From positions 5,588,071 through 5,652,070 of the forward strand of contig NC_087380.1 of the NCBI RefSeq assembly GCF_963675165.1: a DNA stretch of 64,000 nucleotides. Direction: 5' to 3'. The notes beneath the pieces were generated by a model, which saw only the letters and a list, made by a program, of their open reading frames with translations, ran no database searches and was not told the DNA's origin. Source of the DNA: Halichondria panicea. Taxonomy: Eukaryota > Porifera > Demospongiae > Suberitida > Halichondriidae. Positions within the stretch are counted from its first letter, which is position 1; the number at the start of each line of letters is the position of its first letter. Shown piece after piece: positions 37,177 through 49,300 of the stretch. The position numbers were made by a program, and so were the translations under genes.

Positions 37177-38070
37177 CTAAAATGTCGGCCTGTAGCTAGT
37201 AGGACTGTAAGCATTAAGGGGGTGCTCCAACTTCAGCAACTTCTTAGGTCTTTGGAATATTCCCGTAGTGTCAGTCGCTCCAAATCGAAATAAGTGCATG
37301 TTATCGTGCACCCGATCAGTGCTGGAGGGGACCTCCAAGTACTCTACATCATCAGGGCTACATTTAGGATGGATATCGAACGCATCTTCATTATCAGACG
37401 TTTCTCCATAGGTTTCCCCATAGTCGTATTGCTCCTCTTCACACTTCTCAGGTTCAATCTTGACGGCTACCTCTTGTTGAGCCAACGACAAGCTGTCCAA
37501 CACAAATAGTTTTTTCTTCTGTTTTTTCTTTTGTTCTTTGCCAACTAAGGAATTATTTGCAGGAAAAATACTGTCCTCTATACGAAACTTGAATGCTGTT
37601 GATTCAGACTTATACGAGAAACTCTCACCGAGTGAAAAACTGGGCGACTCTAGAGCTTGAGTAGGCTCATTTCTTGGTGTCCTGGAGGCTGAGCCAAAAT
37701 ATGCGTTTCCTTGGTCACCATGTGTTTTTTGGGCCGTTAACTCAGCCTGTGGTTTTCCAAATTGAAAAGGTTGTTGCCTGCCTTCAGTACGAGTTCGTTT
37801 CAAAGAGTGTGACGAAACTGTATGCTGAACAAAAGATGCTTTCTGTTGCTGTTTTTTGTCATCTTCTTCCAGTCTTTTCTGTATTTTCCTCCTCTCAATT
37901 TCAATTCTCATCTGCATGTCTGCATCAACTCGCTTTTGATGTTCTTGACTTTTGCAATGACGGTCCCAGTCTTCTACAAACTCACAAACAACCTTGCACA
38001 AACGACAACGCAGCACTGTTTCCAGCCACTCGCTGTTTACTAATAATTTCGATTTCAGCTGGGTAGCCAT
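37177..38070 (-). CDS. Single-exon U1-type C2H2 zinc-finger protein, function unknown
   Basis: An intron-free frame of 297 residues starting MATQLKSKLL. Residues about 21-45 contain one U1/JAZ-like zinc finger, RCRLCKVVCEFVEDWDRHC with KSQEHQKR (C-x2-C-x12-H-x5-H), the type usually found in RNA- or dsRNA-binding proteins. A charged helix (MRIEIERRKIQKRLEEDDKK) follows, then a Ser/Thr-rich low-complexity region, a basic patch (GKEQKKKQKKK, possible NLS) and acidic segments. I do not recognise the orthologue. The stop converges with that of TMEM38, and SPATA6 lies upstream on the same strand. Confidence 0.8.
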   Translation of the reverse strand: MATQLKSKLLVNSEWLETVLRCRLCKVVCEFVEDWDRHCKSQEHQKRVDADMQMRIEIERRKIQKRLEEDDKKQQQKASFVQHTVSSHSLKRTRTEGRQQPFQFGKPQAELTAQKTHGDQGNAYFGSASRTPRNEPTQALESPSFSLGESFSYKSESTAFKFRIEDSIFPANNSLVGKEQKKKQKKKLFVLDSLSLAQQEVAVKIEPEKCEEEQYDYGETYGETSDNEDAFDIHPKCSPDDVEYLEVPSSTDRVHDNMHLFRFGATDTTGIFQRPKKLLKLEHPLNAYSPTSYRPTF

Positions 38071-38341
38071 TGTGAAGGATCTGTACGTACTTGTACTGTA
38101 GCCTTGAAATCTATATCTCTATAGCTAGCTAGCTGGACTCTTTCTGAACACGTGTGACAGACAGGTGCAGTTGACGATTATTATCCACTAAACGCCGCCT
38201 AAAAGATACCCCGCGGCCTGGTCAGTCAATTTTCCTTCTATTAACGAAAAATCGGCGTGTGCACCCCGAAATGAAAGCATGAGACAAACACACAATATCA
38301 TGTACATGTACTAACTCTGAGATGCATCAGTATACACTATA

Positions 38342-41300
38342 CTACACACTCTGAGATGCATCAGTATACAATTCGTTATAAATCTTTTCAAGCGTTTCAT
38401 CAAACAACAGTCTGTGCTTCTTCCCAGTGAACTCAGACATCCTTCGGGACCAATAGTCCCTTGGTCCAATCTTCACTGTCACACTGTAGGAAAGATGAGA
38501 AATACGTGTAACAATAATAAGCAAAGCATTTTATAGATCAGATACGCTAAACTACAGTACCTACATTAGATCTACGTAATAATTGTAGCTAACGAAGAAC
38601 TTGAAGAAGATTTTAAAGTACGTAGTATCTATGATAAAAGCAGCAAGTATGTACATTCACACTACCATAGTCTAGCATGCTTCCTGAATGAGCAACATTA
38701 TCCAGACCAACATTGTGCTCACTTGTCTGTTGGGGCCAGCCTGCCGGTTTGACTGAGGTGGTCATCTCTTTCTGCTTGTAGGGAGGCCCTCAGTCGATCA
38801 AGGTCCTCACTCAGGGAGTCCTCACCAAGACTATCGGCTCCGTGCTGGGGGGGGGGGAGTGTACTTGTGAACATACATGTAATACATAACTATTGTGAGA
38901 CAAATGAAGGAAGAGGTACATGTAATGAGTTAAGGAATTCTTCAGCAATAACCCGAGTGTTTGCACAAAATAATAAGTATAGGATAACTTAGCCTCGATC
39001 CCAGGCCGAGTTTTCGCTTTTATAACGGTTAGGCAAACAACTAGGCCTGGTACTAGTTGTCTGCGCATGCGTCGGTCGTTCGTCAGATTCTGACGAATGG
39101 ATATTCTCGTTCACTTTTGTGACATTTATATTCGTGTACTATCGTGTACTAGAAGTCAGTTCCCGTTTTATCATTATTGGAATCGATTGAAATGGCTCTT
39201 AGCTGAAGCTTCTCTCTTCTCTAAAGCTTAGAAAACATTATTCTGAAGATTGAACAACAAGGGAAGAGGTATAAAGCTTTGTCAAGCTTGTTAAGGTCAG
39301 ATATTTTTGTGTGGGCCCTATGCTATCAAGCCTTGTTCATGTTTGGTAAGATCTAGGTAGACTATAGTATCATCATTAATATGGTGGATCAAGTGAAGAG
39401 TGTGAGCTAAAGAACTTGGTGCTGCCATCATCAGCTCGTCGACAATGACACTATAACCTGTTTAATATGAGAAATTTAAATGTATAGATCTACACGTATT
39501 TTGAATGTCTACTTCTCTGTGCAGGAGCAATGGCTACTATCCAGCTATCCCAACATTGTTCCTCTTGGCTATACTAACGGACGAGACTGGACAGTTTGAG
39601 GTAAGGGTTTAACCGTGTTTGGTTTCTTTTAATATTGTCCTATACTTACAGGACTGGAGTATGACCTGCTCGTTCGAGCGTTGCTGGGTAGCTCAGAGTC
39701 ATCAACGTTTCTCAAGCAAAGTTTAACTGAGTTACGAGTTGGAGCCTAGAATCAGAGAAGTCCAGCAGCCTGCTAAATCGTTTTGAAACGTAATTTGAAG
39801 GCATTCAATCATCTTGAAGTTGCCCTGGGTCACTGTAATCGTGCTGCAGCACAACTGGCAACTCCCCAGGCCCTTGTGAAGCAGCTCCCTATAGGCTATG
39901 TGCATCTTTTGTGTACTCACTCTGTGCATTTTCTGTGTATAAATTTCTATTATTGATTTATTAAATATTTTTGCCGACCACAAATACAATGAAAATTTGA
40001 CGCATGCGCAGACAACTAGTACCAGGCCTAGTTGTTCGCCTAACCGTTATAAAAGCGAAAACTCGGCCTGGGATCGAGGCTAAGGATAACTATACCCACA
40101 CCTAAGAGGAGGATATGCACCCATATATCCTCTGCTACCAGGGTATGTAACCATGGTAGCAGAGGATATATACGTTGCATATCCTTGAATAGGTGTGGCA
40201 TATCTGACTTATACCACGTGACCGCAGCAATATAGAAGGACCTTAGCAACAATTCAATCCACTATGCAGACTGCAAAAAGAACAAGACTATGCCGGATTA
40301 CAGCCATCAAAGAGCTAGTTGAGCAACACGTCGACTCCTACAGATGCTCAAGAGCTTCCTTGGTCCAAGCATTGACCATTCGACATCCCTTACTGGAGTT
40401 GCAAGCTATTCTTGGGTAAAATGTATCTAAACTACGCCCATGGACCCATGGAAGCTTAGCCATCTTGTTGGAGAACAGCTTCTGTGTTTCTGCCGTCACT
40501 TTGAGTCTTAGTACTGTCAAGCATGGCTCTTTTCTCTTTGCTTACTTCCTTGAACAAATGAAAAATAAACAACTTGAAAACTGTGCATGCCTGGAGCTGT
40601 ATGATATTGTTCTAGATGTATCCTACAACTGTTGACCAATTAGTGGTGACATAAGTGTGGTTAAGAGGCCTTAAATTCAATCAAAAGCACTAATCTTAAA
40701 ACACTGCTTACCTTAAAATCGTAGCACTCAGCTGTAAGCCTCTCTATCTTCTCCTCAATGGCTCGTCCCGGACTGTCCACCCCCCTCCGCATATTACCAG
40801 GACAACACAACCCCCTCCGCACATGACTCGACCCTGCAACCTGGTATTTCGACAGCAGCTCCTGCTTCCCATTACTGCAATGGGTAGTTGGTTTGCTGAG
40901 AGTCGGAGTGTCAATAGGCGTGGTAAATTGCACAGAGTGGGGTCGTTGCTTGGAAGGAGAAATTAAGCTCCTAAATAGTGTTCCACTGTGGTCGGTAGTT
41001 GTGTAGTCTTCATGGCTCATTTGTATGCTCTCATTCAGATATGCAGGCACTATTCTCGCTGACTGCTTACGTTCACTCCTACTTGCATCGCTTTTACTCA
41101 TCTTTGATATTCCAGATAATTCTTCTTTATTCTTAGTTCGAGAGCAACCACAAAAATCCCTCCGTCCCATTAAGTGTTGGTCGATACGTCTCACTACAAA
41201 CGGTGGTCTAGTGTCCATCACCTCCTCTTGTGGATCTTCAAGGTCCGATAGAGCAAGGAAGTCATCAAAATCTGCACTCAACGGTCGTATGTTTTCGGAA

Positions 41301-43091
41301 TTTGCACGTTTCGCTCGTCTTACTGGTGAGCTTGGGGCGGACAATGAACGCTGTCTCTTTGGGCTTCTTCTAGGACACTCCACCCACTGGTGAGGACCAA
41401 GCTGTGCAGTAGTGCTTTGAAAGAGTTCTGAGGACATGAGTGGGCTGTGTGTGGTTGGAAGGAGACTCTGAGTCTGTTTTGAGGAGGCTGACTTGGGGAA
41501 TTTTGAAACAGGTGGCTTAAATTTCACACGGTAAGATGTTTTATGTTCTTTAGTCTCTATTTTTGACGGCTCTAAATAGCTGTCCAGAAGAGAATGTAAC
41601 TTGAGCCTGGTGTGATCTCCATCAAGTGAGCTCGTATTGTTAACAGTGTGCTGTGGTGTTCTGTGCGTTTTGAGAGGTGCGGTTCCATTGCCCAGTGCTG
41701 ACATTGTTAGTTGATCAGTGCCTTTGTCAGTTGTGTATTTGTGTTGCGTAGTGGGTCCGTGTGCTAAGATGGAGTCCATGGGAGACTGCACTGTGACCTC
41801 TGATTGGGAGGTGGAGCAGGTGTAGGTCAGTCGAGGTGGGTGCTGCAAGGGGAAGATAGCCAAAATACTAACTAAATCTATTTATGCGAGCGACTATCAT
41901 AATTATTGAATCGCACAATATTCGATGCCTAGTACAAATCCCCAGTTGAAATTGCAGCGTTTAAATAATATTATACTCACGTAAATAATATCGCATAACT
42001 TTTCTGAGCTTTGCAATTGGCCAAAACAAATAGTAACGTTTTGGCATTATAATTATATCGTTTATGCATACCTGATACTTCCTTGCCTTGTCCATGACGA
42101 GTTGTTGAAGGTCTCCATTGGGACACTCTGGGAACAAGAACTTGTGGGCAGGTGTGTCGAATCTTGCCAGAATCTTACCACCTGAAGAATGTGATACGTA
42201 CCGGATACGACATGTGCAGAGTAAAGTAGTAGCAGCTATTCACGTTATACATACATTTCCAATACCACCCACTTTTTAGCAGTGATACCATATTCATATT
42301 TTAGTGTGGACATGTGGCACCAATTTAGTGGGTGGGTCAAGGTGTGGTTTATCCTATTCGATTATCCGGCCTGCCTCTGGAACCAAGGTGTCCGGATAAT
42401 CGAGGTTCTACTGTACCTTATCGAAATACTGAGTAGTGTAGGTCTATTCATAATGTGCTAAGTACTGTACCTCTAAAGTCGCTGGACACCTGAATGAGCT
42501 CAAACTTGACGTGCTCCCCTTGAATCACCTCCTTGAAGAGACCGAGAGTACGACAATTGGTCAGTACCTGGGTACAGAGACAAATGGGAGTGCATTTCAT
42601 AGCCTCAAACACACAATAATGGAATCAAGTACAGCAATTATGATGCTCCCCAAGTTAACTGTAAAAATTAATGTTTAAAATTTCGTGTAGGACCTGCATA
42701 TTGTGCCAAAGTAATGTATGTAGATCTGGTAAATGAAGTATACAACACTGTATATACTAGTACGCCTATGTTTCTACCGTAAAAATATCACCAAGGCTAC
42801 AGTGTACTGACACATGCTCACCCTATCAAAAGTGAGTGTCTGATTGATGGTGACGGGGAAGGTGGGTGTGTGGAGGTGAGAGTACTGCAGCTGACCCAAG
42901 ACACAGGCACGCACAAACACAGAGGGTCCCTCCAAAATCACACTCACACCAGCACTGTCCTGCCACTCAACCTGCATAGAGAAGGGATCACAATAATTAT
43001 AGTAAACACCTAGAACAAAATACTAACTTACTTCAGAGAAGTGTACATTGACTTTACATCTAATACATTTCTCCTTCATACTAGTCTCCAT
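38342..43091 (-). CDS. SPATA6: SPATA6-like spermatogenesis/centriole-associated protein
   Basis: SPATA6 is needed for the sperm head-tail connecting piece in mammals. Seven exons: 43032-43091, 42822-42971, 42471-42567, 42072-42181, 40712-41842, 38723-38844 and 38342-38483, giving 603 residues with consistent phases (human about 488). The N-terminal domain matches in layout: VILEGPSVFVRACVLGQ, HTPTFPVTINQTLTFDRV, HVKFELIQ and AHKFLFPECPNGDL. The centre has TRPPFVVRRID, equivalent to the conserved PPFVIRHVD block, and the C-terminus IGPRDYWSRRMSEFTGKKHR followed by LFDETLEKIYNELY, the family's signature end. The fifth exon is long and Ser/Thr/Pro-rich. A 1.1-kb TIR transposon and a palindrome lie in intron 5. 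SPATA6L is the alternative name; one protein of this kind is expected in an invertebrate. Confidence 0.85.
38990..40082. mobile_element. 1093-bp TIR transposon of the TAGCCTCG family with 9-bp duplication
   Basis: The ends are inverted repeats of about 90 bp starting TAGCCTCGATCCCAGGCCGA and including CGCTTTTATAACGGTTAGGC. The 9-mer AGGATAACT flanks both sides (38981-38989 and 40083-40091). The interior carries an exon-like stretch bounded by a CAG acceptor and GTAAGG donor (near 39523-39601) but no long ORF. The element sits in SPATA6 intron 5, so it is non-autonomous and presumably spliced out. Confidence 0.92.
40097..40198. repeat. Short palindromic MITE-like repeat in SPATA6 intron 5
   Basis: The arms CACACCTAAGAGGAGGATAT... 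and ...ATATCCTTGAATAGGTGTG pair, as do TATATCCTCTGCTACCA and TGGTAGCAGAGGATATA, around a central GGGTATGTAACCA. It begins 6 bp after the target duplication of the neighbouring TIR element. Confidence 0.75.
42355..42415. repeat. Short inverted repeat, possible mariner-type MITE remnant
   Basis: TCGATTATCCGG pairs with CCGGATAATCGA around CCTGCCTCTGGAACCAAGGTGT. The resemblance to common TCCGGATAATCGAGG MITE ends is from memory of such repeats; no TA target duplication could be fixed. Confidence 0.4.
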
Positions 43092-43306
43092 TACAGCATA
43101 CTAGCGCTATAAAAGCGCCTAGCGCCTGGTTTGTTTGTTGTTCCTGGAAACACAAACTGACAAACTACATACAAATTTTAAATAATATTCGGTAAAGATC
43201 GTCAAACAACCGGGGGAATAATAATCACTTTTGTTATGATTTTGATTCATTAATGATCTTTGCCCAATAGCAAATTAACAACACTGAATACGACAAAACC
43301 ACAAAA

Positions 43307-46300
43307 CTAAGGTCTACCAGTCACACTATTATAAGCAACACACTCTGTGAGCTCAAAACTCTTAGCAGCAATACTGGTTGCAAAAGGAGTCCTAACATAA
43401 ACATAGTCATATTCTGGAACAGGGGGTGCTTGACGCAATTCATCTTGAAATGTATCGAGAGTTTCGTATTCTCTTTCTTCAGTGTCTACATAGGCTTGTA
43501 CTGCACTCATCTCCATTTCTAACCTGCACAATAATGATGATCATTCAAATTCACACAATCTCTAATTATCTAATACCTTATTTTGTGTCGTTTTCTAAGA
43601 ACGCATAAACAGACAAGAACAATAATGGAGACTACAATCAGCAGTACTACACCAATAGCACCTCCAACTGCAGCACCAACTGGAAATTCTATAGCAGCAG
43701 GAATGCACTCTGGATCAGCAAATGAAGACACCACAACCTGGCACGAGGTATCAACAGCAATCAAAATGAAATCAAACGTTATAAGAGGTCCCTCTGATAG
43801 CCAATCACTGACATAGGTTGCAATATCTTCAGCTGAAGCTGTCACAGTGCCACTAATTTGAGCTCGATATGTAACAGCACTTTCAGATTCAGCAAAGCAA
43901 CGAAACTTTGGGCCCATAATATTCGCCACAGAAAATTCACACTGGCATCTTTCCTGGACACTAGTTGAGATTGCTTCACTCAAAGTGTTCAATTTTTCAC
44001 GACCATTTTCAACCTGTTAAAATGATAATATTGCACTTGTCAAGTATGTAAACACTTACCAACCATTGCTGACATCTATCCACCCCCATAAGTCGAAGTT
44101 GAATCAGCAACGTAGCTGGAAAAAGAAGAACATACCAGTTAGGAATAGGAACTACATAACAAAACTACAAATATTATAATAATTGCCATACCCTCTTCCA
44201 GAGTGTAGAATGGCTCAGTAGTGACACTGCTAGCTCCAGCTCTGCTCAGGGCCCTTACACTGACATTGTACTGAAGGTTAGGTGTGAGAGATGTGGCGTT
44301 ATAATAGAGGGTGTCAGCTGGGATAGTTTGTATGGTGATAGCTCCAGACAAACTCTCAACGACATTAACAAGATAGTTGGTGATAGGGAGTTGAGAGAAG
44401 GGCATTGTCCAGGAGACTAGGACAAAGCGATTAGCTGGTATGATCATGATTCTTGGGGGCAGGGGTGGGCCTGAATGCGAGAGGTTGGTGGGCTTCAGTA
44501 GTTGATACATGCATGAATGTATTTGTAATTATGCTTCAATGTTAGTAGCTATGACATTAATTTTACGCTAGAATTGTGAAACACTCACCAGCAATAGTGA
44601 CCAGTGTGCGATTACTCTCAACTCCGCTCTTGAGGCTATTATCGGCCACACAGTACAGTATGGTACCATTGGTCCTCAGAGAGTCCATCTCCGTAGCAAT
44701 GAAACTAAGCACACTGGTCTGAGTGAAACTATCATTGCTCAAGATTATATTGAAGTTACTGTCCACGGCAGATACTATGCTATTGTTAATCATCCAGGTG
44801 ATGGCAGGTAATGGGTTGCCCTCAGCAGTGCATTTTAGAGTCACTAGCTTTCCTTCGATTACCAAAATCTCTTCGACTGGGCTCACCAAAAACACTGGAG
44901 GGGCTACAAAGAAAAGTAATGAACTGGGTCGTACGGTGATGACTCAGAATCTCAAAGTACATAAACTCTGAAATAGATCAGAGTTCAATGTACATACAAT
45001 TTTACTTACCATTGACAGTGAGAACAGCAGATGCAATGATAGACCCGACAACATTGATGGCCACACATACGTAGATTCCATTCAACGTCAAATTAGTACG
45101 AGCAATAATCAGATTGCTGTTTACAGAATTAGTCTCAGCGATAACAATGCTCCCTTCAGTAGTTAGAGGTATCTGATTCCCGTCATCGTCCACCATTACC
45201 CAAGAGACAGTGGGGAGGGGAAGTCCTTCCACTGAGCAGCTCATCACTGCCATTCCAGGAGACAACACAGTAAGGTCCATAGGAGGGGTCGTCACAACAG
45301 GAACATCTGGAGAGAATGTATCCGCAAAAGTTGAAACACAGCATCTGATAAAGCATCCTACATGCAGAAATCAACATTTGAATGCAGATTGGTTTTAACC
45401 TCTTATATAGTCATATATTCAGTGCTCTGTTGCACCATGCATGTTCAAAGACACCAAGACATGTGCGCTATCTCTGACAATACGGTTTTACAGGCACTTA
45501 TTGACTATTATAATCAAACCAATACCATAATTATATACATTGTGTAGAATCAAGTAGTACTTACCATTCACAGTAAGGAGAGCAGACTCATTAGCCATGC
45601 CAAACACATTGGTAGCTATACACACGTATCGTCCCGACTGTCTGATATCAGTGGGAGAAATGGTCAGATTACTAGTCAGTGAGATGGTGGTATTAGTTTC
45701 AGCTATAGCAACGCTCCCTCCAGTAGTTAGAAGTCTCTGGTTCCGGTCATTGTCCACCATCACCCAGGAGACCGTGGGTAGGGGAAATCCAATCACTAAG
45801 CAGCTCAACATTGCTTCTTCTGGAGCTAACACAGTGAGGTTTTTACGAGGCCTGATGACGGGGGAACCTGTAGCAATAGGAAAGCATACATACATAAAGA
45901 GGGGTCAGAGGAATATTGAAAGTGAAAGATTAAAATTACATCCATAGCTATAGTATTATAGCTATAACTGGCACATGAAGGATGTATCGTTTCATTTGTT
46001 AACTAGTACGAGTACTACACAGAGAAAGGGTGGGGCTCACTGTTGACAACTAATTCGGCAGTATTGTTGACAGCTCCCAGAGTATTGCTGGCCATGCATT
46101 GATAGGCACCGCTGAGTGTGATGTTAGCGAATAAAATTATCAGGGTACTGGTTACTGTGGATGGTGATGTGTTAGTCTCAGTGATATCCAAGCTATTTTC
46201 AGCAATCAGATATTTATGGTTCCCGTCATCATCCACCATCACCCAGGAGATTATGGGTAGGGGAAATCCCTCCACTGAGCAACTCAATACTGCTGCTTCA

Positions 46301-49300
46301 CGAGCTAACACAGTGAGGTCCATAGGAGGGGTTATGATGTTGGGGAGAGCTGGAGAGAAAAAAATGGCCCATCTAATAATTATTTAGACATGTACGCACG
46401 AGTAGGTTATACAAAAAGGCCATACCTTGTACAGTAAGTGTGGTTATTCTTGTCACAGGGTCGACAAGCTGAACAGGAGGATCAAGGGAGGCGGTGCAGA
46501 GCACTGTGTTAGGCCCGAGGTTCAGGTCAGCAGTGGACAGCGTCAAAATGGAGGAGGCCGTGCCCATGAAGCCAGTGACAACCTGTATACCGTCAGAGCT
46601 GGGGAGGTTGTTCATAGTCCAAGAGAGTCTTGGTAGAGGGTTGCCTTCAGTAGAACAAGTCAGGTTAATTCTAAGTGAACCAGTGGATGGCCTGTTGATT
46701 GATACTGGTGGTGTCAACGCTGTGGTACTTAGAACTGCGGCAAATGTACAACATAATAATTTATGAACAAGGAATTTTACACAACGTGATTTACATGCTC
46801 TCAAGATGTAGATGCTCTCTTCTTCACTGGCATACAAGTTAGTATATTCACCAGTCCGTGTAGATGCACACTGATAGAAGCCGGGAGTAGATACACCAGA
46901 TCGACTGAGGGTGGTTCCAGTAACACTTTGAAGCAAGTATGTGTCCATCAAAAAAAGTAAGTCAACAACTACTGGGGAGACACATCGCAGTCTGGAAGAG
47001 CCTGCCACAGTATCAGTTACTATACGCTGTGGAGGAACATCAAAGAGTGTCGGGAGATTTCGAGATATTGTCGCAGTATCGGGAGGAAACAAACCTGGTA
47101 CAAAGGAACACTAGATTCGTGAGTACATGTACACTGGTAACGTTTTAAAGGAAAGGTGGTGGTGTCAGTGTGTATATATCAGTATAAGGACTGCCAAACT
47201 AAAGCTATACAGGTCAGCATGCAAATACATGTACATTAATACATTAACTCACTTGGGGTAACAGTAACCATGACCTCAGATGTTACACCACCAACAGTAC
47301 AAGTGTACACTCCTGAATCAGTAATGGCTACATCTCTCATCTCCAGCCCAAACCAAGTCACCCCAGTGGTAATAGTTTCCATGACACCAGATACTACCCT
47401 TGAGAAAGACGGCAGGCTTATACCTGATAATACACAAGGTACGAGGAGAGTGTTCCCTTCCAACACAGTGAGGTCACTGGGTGGAGCCAGGACAATGGAC
47501 TCTTCTATTGCTAGGGTAGCTGGAAAGCAGATCATACAGTAGTGCAATCTGATTATGGTGATACAGAAATACTGAGCTTACTACTAAATATCAAGGAGGC
47601 ATTTCTACTGCAGAGAGTTTTTCCATCTGTAAAGGTGACCCTACATCTGTAGAAGCCTTCGTGCTGACTGTCCACACTCTCAAGCAGAAGAATACTGGCT
47701 CTTGTATAAATGACATCAGTCCCGCTGCTTATGGTGACACTGTCCATGTCATTTGTCAGCATTCCGTCCATAAGCCCTGGGGAGATTCCGGAACCACACT
47801 GCATTAATTCATAGTACCACTGAATGCTAGTCACAGGCCTGATTCCAAGTACAGCACAAGAGAAAGCAGCTGTGGAGTTCCCATTCACTTCTAAATCCAA
47901 GGGCTCGTACTCAAATCTTGGCACTGGAAAATGAGCAAATATGAATTTCAAAGCACTATAATAATTAAGGTAATGGAAACTATAATTAATAGCCTGAGCC
48001 AGCAATCAACCAGCTTGTAAATTTGCATCAAGCATGGCGCAATATCTGTATACAAATGTGTAAAGGGATTTTTAAGGGTATATGTACGTCCTTGTCAGTG
48101 ACCTCTTTACAATGGGAAGGACAGGTGTTAGAGTGGTGGTGATATGGCGTTTCTTTTTTAGCAGTACACACATTCAGGATGATCCAGTGTTTCCCTACCC
48201 ATAACAACAATGGAATCTCTTCCATAAATAGCTAAGTATTATTTAGAACACACCTAGCCAAGATTAAGTGTTTTAATCTGCGTGCCGAGGATGGCCTCGA
48301 GGTAAATGTGGTGCTCGAGGTGCAGCCGAGTGCATTACGTAACCGAGAGGCCATCCGAGTGCACCAGCATTAAAACACGTGACTTGGCTAGGTGTGTTCT
48401 TAGTCTGGCCCCAGACCACTCCCTTGCACGTGATCTGACATGTGCCAGGGAGAGGAGTCTGGCCTCGAGACTAGTGTGTTCTAAAGGATTTAGTGCTGTC
48501 ACGTGAGCTCTATAGCCTCGTGGCAGCTAGATCTAGCTACAGTTGCTGGTGGCTAGCTAGCTAGCTAGCTAGACGTAATAGCAAGTTTTAGTAGGTTTGA
48601 AGATCCAGTAACTGATGCAAAGGAGAAGGAGATACGATCTAAAGCTATCTGGACTGACTGGCATGTTCTCGACTTATTTCTCCTGCTGACAAACAGTCCC
48701 GATCCCACTACTGGATATGCCTCCAGCTGATCTCGCTTACTGGATTGTGCGCAAACTATATGGCAATGAGTATCTGGTTTGCTCTTTTGGAAAGCTATGA
48801 TATTCGAAGCACCTTTGATGAAACGATTATATGGATCTGGCTTAGGTACAGGTATGTACATCTTCGAAGCAAGCTGAGCCTATTTCTTCAGACGAAAAAG
48901 CGATGCTATGGTCAAGTCAGCAATTCGGTACACTTACTACATATGAAACAAGTCGAAACAATAACATTCAACTTTCTAATACTTTTCAGCTTTGCTTGTG
49001 TACATATTCAATCTGCTTGTATTATGATTGTTTGATAAAAAGTGTGTATTAACAAACCAACTTAAAGCACAGTTAAGTGTGGATTAAGTTATTTAATCCA
49101 TGGTCACCTGACTACTTTCAGATAAGCTGATTGGCTGGAGATCATGTGATCAGCAGCACTAAGTAGAATTAGTGTGCTTTTTTAGTGTTTCTTTTTTAGC
49201 AGTACACACATTCAGGATGATCCAGTGTTTCCCTACCCATAACAACAATGGAATCTCTTCCATAAACAGCTTCCTATTAAGTAGAATTAGTGTGCTATAC

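Noticed and set aside
40280-40560. 60-codon minus-strand frame in SPATA6 intron 5
   Set aside because: It is not needed for the SPATA6 frame, has no recognised domain and is not bounded by matching splice phases.
48565-48861. 98-codon minus-strand frame in IgSF intron 3
   Set aside because: No recognisable domain; the opposite strand shows a weak transposon-like peptide instead, and neither is intact.
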